A DNA stretch of 33,983 bases from a bacterium. Its GTDB lineage: Bacteria > Patescibacteriota > Doudnabacteria > UBA920. The notes under the pieces are model-generated. The model saw nothing but the letters and a program-made list of their open reading frames with translations. It had not been told where the DNA came from and searched no databases. This document shows, piece by piece, positions 15,452 through 22,013 of the stretch. The first letter of the stretch is position 1; the number at the start of each line of letters is the position of its first letter. Made by a program: the position numbers and the translations under genes. The stretch lies in assembly GCA_021791515.1 (NCBI GenBank), contig JAJYWK010000066.1:1-33983 (forward strand), given 5' to 3'.

Positions 15452-15610
15452 GCCCGCACTAAATTTTTACAATCAATTTTCTACCGTGGTCTTTTGGGGC
15501 CGGAGTAGCTCAGTTAGTTAGAGCGTGGGACTCATAAGCCCAAGGTCAGAGGTGCAATTCCTCTCTCCGGCACCATGAGCCCGCGGTATGGATAGAAATT
15601 TAGTGCGGGC
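15452..15610. repeat. Inverted-repeat cassette carrying intact CAT tRNA inside copy D
   Basis: gcccgcactaaattt (15452-15466) and aaatttagtgcgggc (15596-15610) are perfectly complementary over 15 bp. Closer in, taccgtgg (15482-15489) and ccgcggta (15581-15588) pair with one mismatch. The intact tRNA 15499-15575 lies between. Confidence 0.85.
15499..15575 (+). tRNA. tRNA with CAT anticodon (elongator Met or Ile2)
   Basis: 77 nt: acceptor gccggag/ctccggc, D-stem gctc/gagc, anticodon loop CTCATAA, T-arm agagg-tgcaatt-cctct, A and CCA. Acceptor base pairs G1-C72 exclude the initiator. Met and Ile2 (lysidine-modified) cannot be separated by anticodon alone. Confidence 0.88.
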
Positions 15611-15614
15611 CGAG

Positions 15615-15655
15615 TAAGCCCAAGGTCAGAGGTGCAATTCCTCTCTCCGGCACCA
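15615..15655 (+). pseudogene. CAT-tRNA copy D, 3' part (bases 36-76)
   Basis: 41 nt identical to the 3' part of the intact tRNA at 15535-15575, starting exactly at the third anticodon base. Four bases (cgag) separate it from the right arm of the inverted repeat. Confidence 0.85.
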
Positions 15656-15673
15656 AAGTGGTCTAAATAAGTT

Positions 15674-15806
15674 AAGACTCCCAAAAATTAGGAGCGCAGT
15701 TCCGCCGCAGGCGGGACGAGCACGGATTTTTGGGAAAGAGGAGCAACAACGAATTGAGTGAACTCCGACGTTTAAGTCGGAGTGAACGTAAATAAGTTTG
15801 TTGCGA
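15674..15806. repeat. Nested palindromes between the CAT-tRNA and Asp-tRNA units
   Basis: tcccaaaaatt and atttttggga enclose tccgccgcaggcggga. Next to it ctccgac-gtttaa-gtcggag sits inside gcaacaa...ttgttgc arms. No coding potential is seen here; the minus-strand ORF at 15672-15869 only reflects these repeats. Confidence 0.65.
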
Positions 15807-15809
15807 CGA

Positions 15810-15890
15810 GGGACCGTAGCTCAATTGGTTACCCGCCCGAACGTACCGCTCGGTACGGGCGGGGAGCACCCGCCTGTCACCAAAGAGGTT
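15810..15890 (+). pseudogene. tRNA-Asp 5' relic with D-loop palindrome
   Basis: gggaccgtagctcaattggt-ta and then gagcacccgcctgtcac match the intact tRNA-Asp exactly, split by a 32-nt palindrome (15832-15863, cccgcccg...cgggcggg). Beyond the anticodon the stem base pairs are changed (gcggg to caaag), but aggtta is still shared. Homology ends just before the T-stem, and the GIY-YIG start codon follows. Confidence 0.85.
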
Positions 15891-15898
15891 AAAAGCAA

Positions 15899-16156
15899 AT
15901 GTATACCGTATACGTATTAAAAGATAAGCTGGGAAACCTATATAAAGGCTTTACTAGCGATACCGAAAGGAGAATTAAAGAGCATAAATATGGCAAGACC
16001 AAAACGACCAGAAAAATGGAAAATCTTCAAATTATTTACACCGAAAACTTAAATTCCAGACTTGAGGCCAGAAAAAGAGAAAAATATTTAAAGTCAGCCG
16101 CAGGAAGAAGATTCCTAAAATCAATAGGTATATGGGACCGTAGCTCAATTGGTTAG
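15899..16156 (+). CDS. Second GIY-YIG nuclease ORF, running into tRNA-Asp
   Basis: 85 residues, same single-domain type as the ORF at 14951: MYTVYVLKDKLGNLYKGFTS (GIY/YIG strands), RRIKEHKYG (catalytic Arg), EARKREKYLKSAAGRRFLKS (Glu and tail). The final codons (GIWDRSSIG) come from the first 23 bases of tRNA-Asp, and the TAG stop lies in its D-loop. The arrangement relic-ORF-intact tRNA is the same as in the fMet unit. The two ORFs differ in sequence, so they are not a recent tandem copy of one cassette. Confidence 0.85.
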   Translation: MYTVYVLKDKLGNLYKGFTSDTERRIKEHKYGKTKTTRKMENLQIIYTENLNSRLEARKREKYLKSAAGRRFLKSIGIWDRSSIG

Positions 16157-16210
16157 AGCACCCGCCTGTCACGCGGGAGGTTACGGGTTCGAGCCCCGCC
16201 GGTCCCGCCA
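16134..16210 (+). tRNA. tRNA-Asp(GTC); left boundary of the integrated element
   Basis: 77 nt: acceptor gggaccg/cggtccc, D-arm gctc/gagc, anticodon stem cccgc/gcggg with loop CTGTCAC, T-arm acggg-ttcgagc-cccgc, G and CCA. The 5' part is the stop region of a GIY-YIG ORF and the 3' part antisense is the C-terminus of the serine recombinase. This is the likely attachment site; a second copy of the tRNA 3' end should mark the right border, but none is seen in the window. Confidence 0.93.
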
Positions 16211-17724
16211 GATTTCCGCGCTGGAACTTGCATAGTTGCGAGAGAATTTGGAGCTTCAGCGCGAGAATCTTCCGAAACTTTTGAGGTTTGCAAATCTACA
16301 ATACAGTCAAACACTGGCGTCCATTTGGGCACCAGTTTTTGGTTTGTGTGGACGAAACCTTCAAAGCAGAGCTTAATGATGGTGCGTTTTTGCATGACGC
16401 CGGATTTTTCGTAAAGAAGGTCAGCGTGGTCGTTAAAATTCAGCAGGTCGTTGAATGCTTGCACAAACTTGTCGGACTGGCTTTCCAGGTCGGCCAGCCG
16501 CTCCTGGTAGACCTGCTTTTCCCGCAGCAGCTCGTCCTGTGCCTTCAGAAAAATCTCGGCATCGATTAACCTTTTGGATCGATCCATAACCAGATTGCGG
16601 ATCTGCTGCTGGATTTTGACCAGTTCCTGCTTAATGCTTTTACGCTCCAGTTCTTCGTTGGTCAGCCTCGTCTTGGCAAAGTGCTGAAAGTAGGCATCCA
16701 TAGTCTTCTTCATTTTGCCCGGCAGCTGCACCCGGGACAGGAAAGCCAAAACTTGCGGTTCGATTTCTGTATCTTTAGAGTACCGCTTTTCCGGACAATA
16801 AATGTCGCGCCTCTTGGTGCAGCTGTAATACAGGTGACCTTTTTTAAGTTGTCCCACCATAGCCGAGCCGCAGTGGCCGCAGCGGATGTAACCAGACAAG
16901 GGGTAAATGTGCTTGCGGGTGCGGTCTGCATAATGGTTTCTCTCCTGGATTTTTTCCTGCACGTCGTCAAACAACTTTTTGGAAATAAGTGTCGGAAAGC
17001 TGGCCTGGGCAGTGCCGTACGCTGTCTTTATAAGGCCGTAGTAGATGGGATTGCCCAAAATGTGCTCTATTGTCCTCCGGCCGACTGGTGTGCCGCCCCT
17101 TGCCCGAAAGCCCCGCTCGTTAAGCAGCACGGCCAATGCCTCATAGCCGTACTTGCCGGTGGCGTAAAGATCAAAGGCTTGTTTGACGAACTTTGCCCGG
17201 GTATGGTCTATGGTTAAAAGCTTGGTCTTTTTATCGTTAAGATAGCCAAGCGGCGCCACTCCCGGAAAGCGGCCGCGCTCTACCGCTTCTTTCAATCCCT
17301 TTTTAACCTCCCAACTGATGTTCTGGCTCGTCCACTGGGCAATCGATGCCATAATATTCTCCACCAACTCTCCGGAAAAGGATTCGTCAAACTGCTCAAC
17401 CACCGAAATGACCCTGACATCGTGCTTTTTAAGCATCATTTTAATGGCGGCGTAGTCAGCGACATTGCGGCAGAGCCTGTCCAGCTTATGGACTAAGATG
17501 ACATCGACCTTGTCGTCAATTTTTGCCCTGTGCAGCATTTTTTGCAGCTGCGGACGTTCGGCCGTCCTGGCCGATTCGCCGCGCTCCTCAAAAACATTCT
17601 CCGGCAAGGAATGCCAGGCATGCTCAGTGGCATACTTTTGGCAGGCTTTTATTTGCGCCGGAATGGATAATTCACGTTCTGCCTGCCGGGTCGTGGACAC
17701 CCGGCCGTAAATAAGGTAGTTCAT
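16153..17724 (-). CDS. Large serine recombinase / integrase
   Basis: 523 residues. The resolvase domain has YGRVSTTRQAERELS with the catalytic Ser, plus LVHKLDRLCRN. A Recombinase domain follows (GVAPLGYLNDKKTKLLTIDH, then RRTIEHILGNPIYYGLI), then a zinc ribbon (RCGHCGSAM ... YYSCTKRRDIYC) and a coiled coil (about 385-430). The last residues GGTGGARTRNLPRDRRVL are tRNA-Asp read antisense, with the stop inside the tRNA. It would integrate and excise the element. Because its tail is encoded by the attachment site, the C-terminus should change between integrated and circular forms (inference). Confidence 0.95.
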   Translation of the reverse strand: MNYLIYGRVSTTRQAERELSIPAQIKACQKYATEHAWHSLPENVFEERGESARTAERPQLQKMLHRAKIDDKVDVILVHKLDRLCRNVADYAAIKMMLKKHDVRVISVVEQFDESFSGELVENIMASIAQWTSQNISWEVKKGLKEAVERGRFPGVAPLGYLNDKKTKLLTIDHTRAKFVKQAFDLYATGKYGYEALAVLLNERGFRARGGTPVGRRTIEHILGNPIYYGLIKTAYGTAQASFPTLISKKLFDDVQEKIQERNHYADRTRKHIYPLSGYIRCGHCGSAMVGQLKKGHLYYSCTKRRDIYCPEKRYSKDTEIEPQVLAFLSRVQLPGKMKKTMDAYFQHFAKTRLTNEELERKSIKQELVKIQQQIRNLVMDRSKRLIDAEIFLKAQDELLREKQVYQERLADLESQSDKFVQAFNDLLNFNDHADLLYEKSGVMQKRTIIKLCFEGFVHTNQKLVPKWTPVFDCIVDLQTSKVSEDSRAEAPNSLATMQVPARKSGGTGGARTRNLPRDRRVL

Positions 17725-17728
17725 GGAT

Positions 17729-18454
17729 TTAAAATTTCCTTACATGATAAATGACTCTGCCTAAAACTTCGACTTGCTTTAGGCTAATAAAAGGTGTCTG
17801 CCCGCGGCTGTTAATGGGCAGTTCAAGATTGCCATTGCGAACGTTAAAATAATTCAAAATTAAACCTGTGGGAGTAGCCAGCAATACCAAATCGCCGACA
17901 GAAGGAGTGGCGTCGGGATCAAAGACTAAAAAGTCTGAGTGCATGACTCCAAGCTGAGGCGACTGCACATCGTGGGCTTTAATGGCAAACAGCCTGTGGC
18001 CGATGGGCAGATGCAGTTCGACTTTGGAAAAAAAGACAAAAGCCCTGGCGCGTTTTATTTGGCTGCTTAATGCCCTGCGGCTACTTGGAGCGGCGGCCAG
18101 CAAAGGAACCTGACACATGGGAGCCAGACTGGCTTTAAGGGCGTTTAATTCGTCCTGCACCGGCTTTAATGTTTCTTCGGTCTTCCTTTGCATGGCGTCC
18201 TCGATTTTAAACTTATACGTCGTGGCCATGCCCACGACCCGGCTTAGCTTGCTGTCAAACCAATGCTCTTTTAACTGCTCCTCCTTGAGGCCGTAGGCCT
18301 TAGCCAGGGAAGAGAACTGCTTGGGCGAGGGCAGCCGGTCGCCGTTTTCCACCTGGGACACGTAACTGACCGAGAGCTTAAGAGCGGTGGCAATGTTCTG
18401 CATGGTTTTACCGGACTTTTGCCTGCTCTCTTTGAGGTATGAACCTATTGTCAT
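17729..18454 (-). CDS. CI-like phage repressor with degenerate S24 domain
   Basis: I use the ATG at 18454 (241 residues, MTIGSYLKESRQKSGK), since the upstream ATG at 18511 lies at a probable -10 (TATACT). The N-terminus is an XRE helix-turn-helix (NIATALKLSVSYVSQVENGDR). The C-terminal third fits the LexA/S24 fold (LPIGHRLFAIKAHDVQSP, DFLVFDPDATPSVGDLVLL), but the Ser of the usual G-D-S-M position reads Val, and the usual catalytic Lys position reads Asn (LILNYF). Autocleavage is therefore unlikely. It lies 4 bases from the recombinase and divergent to a Cro-like gene, as in lysogeny modules. Confidence 0.85.
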   Translation of the reverse strand: MTIGSYLKESRQKSGKTMQNIATALKLSVSYVSQVENGDRLPSPKQFSSLAKAYGLKEEQLKEHWFDSKLSRVVGMATTYKFKIEDAMQRKTEETLKPVQDELNALKASLAPMCQVPLLAAAPSSRRALSSQIKRARAFVFFSKVELHLPIGHRLFAIKAHDVQSPQLGVMHSDFLVFDPDATPSVGDLVLLATPTGLILNYFNVRNGNLELPINSRGQTPFISLKQVEVLGRVIYHVRKF

Positions 18455-18563
18455 AGATTTAATGTTAATGATGAGCTTCGACTTTAAGTAGCCGAATTTA
18501 ACTGCTTCCATGTTAGTATATAACAGCGTAAATGTAAAATAGAGTTATCCACTTTAGAATACT

Positions 18564-18592
18564 TTGACATTTCAAGCAGTATTGCTTAATAT
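18564..18592 (+). promoter_or_regulatory. Divergent lysogeny-region promoter with operator-like palindrome
   Basis: TTGACA (18564-18569), 17-base spacer, TAATAT (18587-18592) drives the Cro-like gene. The spacer contains aagca-gtat-tgctt (18574-18587), a palindrome placed where a repressor dimer would block RNA polymerase. Confidence 0.75.
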
Positions 18593-18625
18593 GACGAAAG
18601 AGGTCACATTTTAAAATTTTCTTTT

Positions 18626-18832
18626 ATGAAACCAAGTCCCAGCAGCGTCAAAATCCGGGAGCTTAGGATAAAGCGCGGACTGACCCAGTGCCAGCTCGCC
18701 CGCATTTTGGGCCTGAAGCACAATACGGTCATCAGCAAATACGAAACCGGCAAAAAGCGGCCGAACCTGCAAAACGCCCAGCGGATTGCCTTAGCCTTGG
18801 GCGCCACGGTAGACGAAGTCTTTAAAGCCTAA
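18626..18832 (+). CDS. Cro-like XRE family regulator
   Basis: 68 residues forming one helix-turn-helix domain: LTQCQLARILGLKHNTVISKYETGKKRPN is a textbook XRE motif with Q-L-A and the recognition helix N-T-V-I-S-K-Y. Its size, single domain and divergent placement opposite the CI-like repressor suggest the early switch protein of a temperate phage. It has its own consensus promoter. Confidence 0.85.
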   Translation: MKPSPSSVKIRELRIKRGLTQCQLARILGLKHNTVISKYETGKKRPNLQNAQRIALALGATVDEVFKA

Positions 18833-18903
18833 AAAATATTAACCAAAAAGTGTGGGGTCAATAGTGTGAGGTCGCAACTTAACAAACCATCCGCAAAAAT
18901 CAA

Positions 18904-19167
18904 ATGTTCCAAGTGGAAGCGGACGAGCAGTATCTGGTCGAAATGGCCACGGATGCTTTGCGCGAAACCCTAAAGCGCGAGCCTACCAGGCAGGAAATCT
19001 GGAAGGCCCACGCCGGGTTTAAGCGCATGGCGCTGATACTGCTCGAACACATTGACCGGGAAAGAAATGAACTGCGAAAACAACAACAGGCAGAAAGGAC
19101 AGACCCTTCTGCCGATTCAACATGCCCAGAGGCAGGAACTGCAAGCCCGCAAGAAGCAAATTCTTGA
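18904..19167 (+). CDS. Small early-region protein, unknown
   Basis: 87 residues, not recognised. The first 60 residues are helical and acidic (MFQVEADEQYLVEMATDALRE, then RQEIWKAHAGFKRMALILLEHI); the tail is polar and low complexity. It follows the Cro-like gene by about 70 bases in the same direction and overlaps the next frame. It could be a phage replication or recombination accessory protein, but nothing in the sequence proves this. Confidence 0.5.
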   Translation: MFQVEADEQYLVEMATDALRETLKREPTRQEIWKAHAGFKRMALILLEHIDRERNELRKQQQAERTDPSADSTCPEAGTASPQEANS

Positions 19168-19276
19168 AAATTTTACTGTCTCCGATCTGGATAACCCCGT
19201 AACCTTAAACAGCATTCAACAGATTTTGGGCTTAATTGACCAGAAACTAATAGCTTTGACCGCCTCTGCCCTATAA
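19067..19276 (+). CDS. Small overlapping ORF, unknown
   Basis: The ORF track starts at 19052; the ATG at 19067 is equally possible (69 residues, MNCENNNRQKGQTLLPIQ). It overlaps the previous ORF by about 100 bases in another frame. The non-overlapping part (LDNPVTLNSIQQILGLIDQKLIAL) looks like helical protein. Overlap of this size is common in phage early regions, but one of the two frames may be spurious or they may be one gene joined by frameshifting. Confidence 0.4.
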   Translation: MNCENNNRQKGQTLLPIQHAQRQELQARKKQILENFTVSDLDNPVTLNSIQQILGLIDQKLIALTASAL

Positions 19277-19310
19277 ACCCCGCCTTGCCCCGATTTTGGA
19301 CAATAAAACC

Positions 19311-19715
19311 ATGCAAAACTCTGCCTTTACAGTCCGCGACGTGCGCAATGGCGAGTGGTACTGGGTGGATAAGGCGGTCATTGACCGCTACGGATTCAAA
19401 CTCAAGCCCATCGGCATTGCCATTTACAACTGCCTGGCAAAGCTTGCCAACCAGGCCGGTCTTTGCTATCCCAGCCACAGCTATATTGCCAAAAAAATTG
19501 GGGCCAGCAAAAGCAGTGTTAAGCGTGGAATTTCTGCCCTCATAAAACTCAAACTGATAAGGCAGGAGCGAAGGCGTTATTCCAACGTTTACTACCTGCT
19601 GAAATTAGATAGCTCAAATAGAGCTATCTCAAATGAGGATGTGGATAACGAAAACGAGATAGTTCACCCTGAACCCCAGATAGCTCATATAGACCCCTCA
19701 GATAGGTCAGGGTGA
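19311..19715 (+). CDS. Helix-turn-helix protein resembling phage/plasmid replication initiators
   Basis: The track starts at a TTG (19296); I prefer ATG 19311 (134 residues). The region WVDKAVIDRYGFKLKPIGIAIYNCLAKLANQAGLCYPSHSYIAKKIGASKSSVKRGISALIKLKLI is the 'HTH_36' winged-helix seen in phage protein O-like and plasmid Rep proteins. The C-terminal tail is acidic and has no helicase-loader motif. DnaA-box-like sites and an AT-rich stretch follow within 50-140 bases, which fits an initiator beside its origin. Confidence 0.65.
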   Translation: MQNSAFTVRDVRNGEWYWVDKAVIDRYGFKLKPIGIAIYNCLAKLANQAGLCYPSHSYIAKKIGASKSSVKRGISALIKLKLIRQERRRYSNVYYLLKLDSSNRAISNEDVDNENEIVHPEPQIAHIDPSDRSG

Positions 19716-19759
19716 GCTACAAACAAGAATTAGAGAAAAAGAATTAGTGATAAAGAGGC

Positions 19760-19855
19760 TGTGGAAAAGTGGATAACAAAAAACTTTTAAAAAATCTAAC
19801 CAAATATTTGACAAAATTTTACCACTAAGGGAATAGAATTAAAATGTCTATTCCC
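19760..19855. other. Candidate replication origin of the integrated element
   Basis: Two adjacent DnaA-box-like sites on the minus strand, TTTTCCACA (19760-19768) and TTATCCACT (19768-19776), are followed by about 50 bases of A/T-rich DNA and a hairpin gggaatag...ctattccc (19829-19855). No repeated iterons are visible. Confidence 0.4.
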
Positions 19856-20009
19856 ATTTGTAAGAAACAAAAATAAAAACCCGAAAATCGCCGGGAGGGT
19901 TAAGGAACTGGTCGAAGCCTTAACGCTCCTTTAGAGCGACAAGGTTTTGCCACCCAAAAGGCCTTGCACCAGCACAAGAAGCCTTAAAGGGATTTAAACG
20001 CCAAAAAAT

Positions 20010-20273
20010 ATGGCCGATACAAACACTAACTGCATAGTGGGTTCCTGCCCGCTCTGTACCAACCCACTTTTTAAGGAAGCTTGCTTTACTGCCGTAAGCT
20101 CGTTTATTACCAGGTGCCCACACTGCCAAGAGCAGCTCAAAGTAGAAGTGGAAATTGAGCTAAGACAGAAATTCAAAATCACCCCGGTCGAACCGGACAG
20201 GATCGCATCAACTTTATTCGTGCTTCTGCTGGTAGCCAACTGCCTGATGCCGGTGCTGAATGCAGTAAGCTGA
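20010..20273 (+). CDS. Small zinc-ribbon-like membrane protein
   Basis: 87 residues. CPLC (about residues 11-14) and CPHC (about 32-35) form a candidate zinc ribbon. The C-terminal segment IASTLFVLLLVANCLMPVLNAV is a probable membrane helix. The predicted role is unknown. It is followed by an intrinsic terminator at 20303. The 290 bases before it (19716-20009) hold the candidate origin and small hairpins, with no other gene. Confidence 0.6.
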   Translation: MADTNTNCIVGSCPLCTNPLFKEACFTAVSSFITRCPHCQEQLKVEVEIELRQKFKITPVEPDRIASTLFVLLLVANCLMPVLNAVS

Positions 20274-20302
20274 CCATTGTAAACTTTCTAAAAATTAAAA
20301 GA

Positions 20303-20338
20303 AAGCCGAAAATCGGCTTCCTGTTAATTTTATTTTTT
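20303..20338 (+). terminator. Intrinsic terminator after the zinc-ribbon gene
   Basis: aagccga-aaa-tcggctt followed by a T-rich run (ttaattttattttttta). Confidence 0.8.
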
Positions 20339-20358
20339 TACTTTCATTTTAACCTTGG

Positions 20359-20497
20359 CGGGCTGGCGGGGTATCCTTGGATGGATTTTAAGATCAATGT
20401 TTTTATTAAAACGTCGAGTCTTTTATCCCCGCCAGCCCGGCTCTCAGCAGCCTAACCAAAGCTGAGGCCAAGCACTTCGCGTCCACCGGCCGGTGGA
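20359..20497. repeat. Noncoding stretch with a long inverted repeat and a palindrome
   Basis: cgggctggcgggg (20359-20371) and ccccgccagcccg (20427-20439) are perfect arms around a 55-base loop. tccaccggccggtgga (20482-20497) is a perfect 16-bp palindrome. No ORF of note between 20274 and 20655. Confidence 0.7.
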
Positions 20498-20602
20498 TAG
20501 GCGAATCCATTGGCAAGCCAGTCTGACCGGTTGAGATGTTAACTTCCTTTTAAAATAGTGTCAAATTGGCAAAATGCCGGTATTATGCTCTGAGTAAATA
20601 AA

Positions 20603-20635
20603 ACAGCCGCGGAGTTTTTGAGGCCCCGCGGCTGT
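20603..20635 (-). terminator. Terminator of the secreted cargo gene
   Basis: On the minus strand cagccgcgg pairs with ccgcggctg and is followed by ttttattt. Confidence 0.85.
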
Positions 20636-20655
20636 CGGAATCGAGAGAAAACTGG

Positions 20656-21723
20656 CTAGTGCACCACAAAGCTGTTGTTCAGCCCAAGTGCGTCCGCCCG
20701 AGCATGGCTCCAGTTGATGCCATTGCTCCGGTCGTGCGCATGGATGGCCACGCTGTAATGCCCAGCCGGAAGCTGCACCGTATTCTCGGCGAGCGACCCC
20801 TTGTTAAACAGCAAAACGGTCTTGTCGCCCTGCGGATACGCAAACAACTCACTACGGAACTGGGACAGCTCCAGACGGAACCGATCGCCTCGCAGCAGCA
20901 CCACCGTGTATTCCGCTGACGGGTTGTAAGAACTATTGAGCACGAAGCTCAAGTCTTTGTTGTCGTCCACGGAAGCATCGAACTCGCGGATCTCGGTGGC
21001 GCCGACGCTGGAACCGAACCCGTTGGCGATGATGCTGCCGTTGAGTCCTAGCATCTCCACTTGGAAGTGGCGGCGGTCACGAACATCAAGCGGCCGGACA
21101 TTCTCTGCGTTGATCTCAATCTGCTGACCGTAGGAAACGCCGCCAGGCAGATAGATATACTTCTCCGCCGCTTGATTCTGGTTAGCGAACCTTGTGGTCG
21201 CCCGAATCTGGACGGGTCCCGGCGAAGAAACCGGCGACGTGGTGGTAAGCGTGACCACAGAACCTTCCTTGGCCTGCACCTGCGATGCGGCAATCGACAT
21301 GACTGCCGGAAACGAGGAGCGGAGGCTCAAGAAGTTCATCGTAACAGTGCCGCGGCCGAAAGGTCCGGTGTAAAGCGAGATGCTCAAGGGCCCGGGTTTC
21401 TCCGACCGGATGAAGCATTCGCCGGTTTGCAGGTTGCACTTCGTCGTGGCATCCGTGACATTCACGCCATCGAGGGTGTAGGTCGCGATTTGGATCGGCA
21501 GTGTCCGCAGGTCATCCACGCTCTGCCCGTTGCTGAGCAGGACGCGAAACTTGACGGTTGCGGTCTCGCCGATCGGAACGGTGGACACCACCCGCGGCGA
21601 AACGAGAACGTCTGCGATATCGGTCGGCTGGTTGGCCACTGGTGTTGTCGGTTGCGGTTGCTGACCCCACGTAACAACTGTGAGAGCCAGTGTGGAAAGG
21701 AACGTAGCGACGATCGTCTTCAT
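20656..21723 (-). CDS. Secreted protein of unknown function (cargo)
   Basis: 355 residues, not recognised. A signal peptide is clear (MKTIVATFLSTLALTVVTWG, cut near QQPQPTT). The mature part is beta-rich, Ig-like in style, with a Cys pair (KCNLQTGECF) near residue 95. It is GC-richer than its neighbours and has a Shine-Dalgarno (agaggtg), a perfect TTGACA-N17-TATAAT promoter and a terminator, all features mostly absent from host genes here. This suggests a self-contained gene brought in from another bacterium. The 221-aa + strand ORF over it is a shadow. Confidence 0.75.
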   Translation of the reverse strand: MKTIVATFLSTLALTVVTWGQQPQPTTPVANQPTDIADVLVSPRVVSTVPIGETATVKFRVLLSNGQSVDDLRTLPIQIATYTLDGVNVTDATTKCNLQTGECFIRSEKPGPLSISLYTGPFGRGTVTMNFLSLRSSFPAVMSIAASQVQAKEGSVVTLTTTSPVSSPGPVQIRATTRFANQNQAAEKYIYLPGGVSYGQQIEINAENVRPLDVRDRRHFQVEMLGLNGSIIANGFGSSVGATEIREFDASVDDNKDLSFVLNSSYNPSAEYTVVLLRGDRFRLELSQFRSELFAYPQGDKTVLLFNKGSLAENTVQLPAGHYSVAIHAHDRSNGINWSHARADALGLNNSFVVH

Positions 21724-21760
21724 TGAATCACCTCTTCTGTGTAGGATGTGGAATTGCCAA

Positions 21761-21814
21761 ATACTCTAGGCAGATTTAAACACAGCAAATTATGCTCAAA
21801 TCAGCCTAGAGTAT
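21761..21814 (-). promoter_or_regulatory. Long hairpin in the 5' leader of the secreted cargo gene
   Basis: atactctaggc (21761-21771) pairs perfectly with gcctagagtat (21804-21814), with further pairing inward after one mismatch (agattt/aaatc). It lies between the promoter at 21866 and the ATG at 21723. Confidence 0.65.
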
Positions 21815-21865
21815 GTATTTTCTCTCTAAATATTAATCCTCCTGAATTATTTTAAAGAACCCATA

Positions 21866-21894
21866 ATTATACATAATTTTGCCAGCTCTGTCAA
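21866..21894 (-). promoter_or_regulatory. Perfect consensus promoter, leftward
   Basis: On the minus strand TTGACA (21889-21894), 17-base spacer, TATAAT (21866-21871). It predicts a leader of about 135 nt for the gene ending at 20656. Confidence 0.85.
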
Positions 21895-21954
21895 GTCTTT
21901 TGCCTAAAAATGCCTTAAATAAAACCAAATTTTACCATATTAGCCTACAGACTA

Positions 21955-21983
21955 TTGGCCTATTTTAAAAAATCCTGTATAAT
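21955..21983 (+). promoter_or_regulatory. Promoter of the metallopeptidase-like gene
   Basis: TTGGCC (21955-21960), 17-base spacer, TATAAT (21978-21983), 31 bases before the TTG start. Confidence 0.7.
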
Positions 21984-22013
21984 GCCTTGTTATAGCACCG
22001 ATAGGAGGAAAAA

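Noticed and set aside
15452-15610. Archaeal-type split or trans-spliced tRNA
   Set aside because: Complementary arms at the break look similar, but both halves are on one strand around an intact tRNA and bacteria lack the splicing endonuclease; kept only as a distant alternative.
15103-15869. Minus-strand ORFs 15103-15291 and 15672-15869
   Set aside because: Antisense of tRNA and palindromic repeats.
21061-21726. 221-aa + strand ORF
   Set aside because: Shadow of the secreted cargo gene, made long by its high GC; no start signals.
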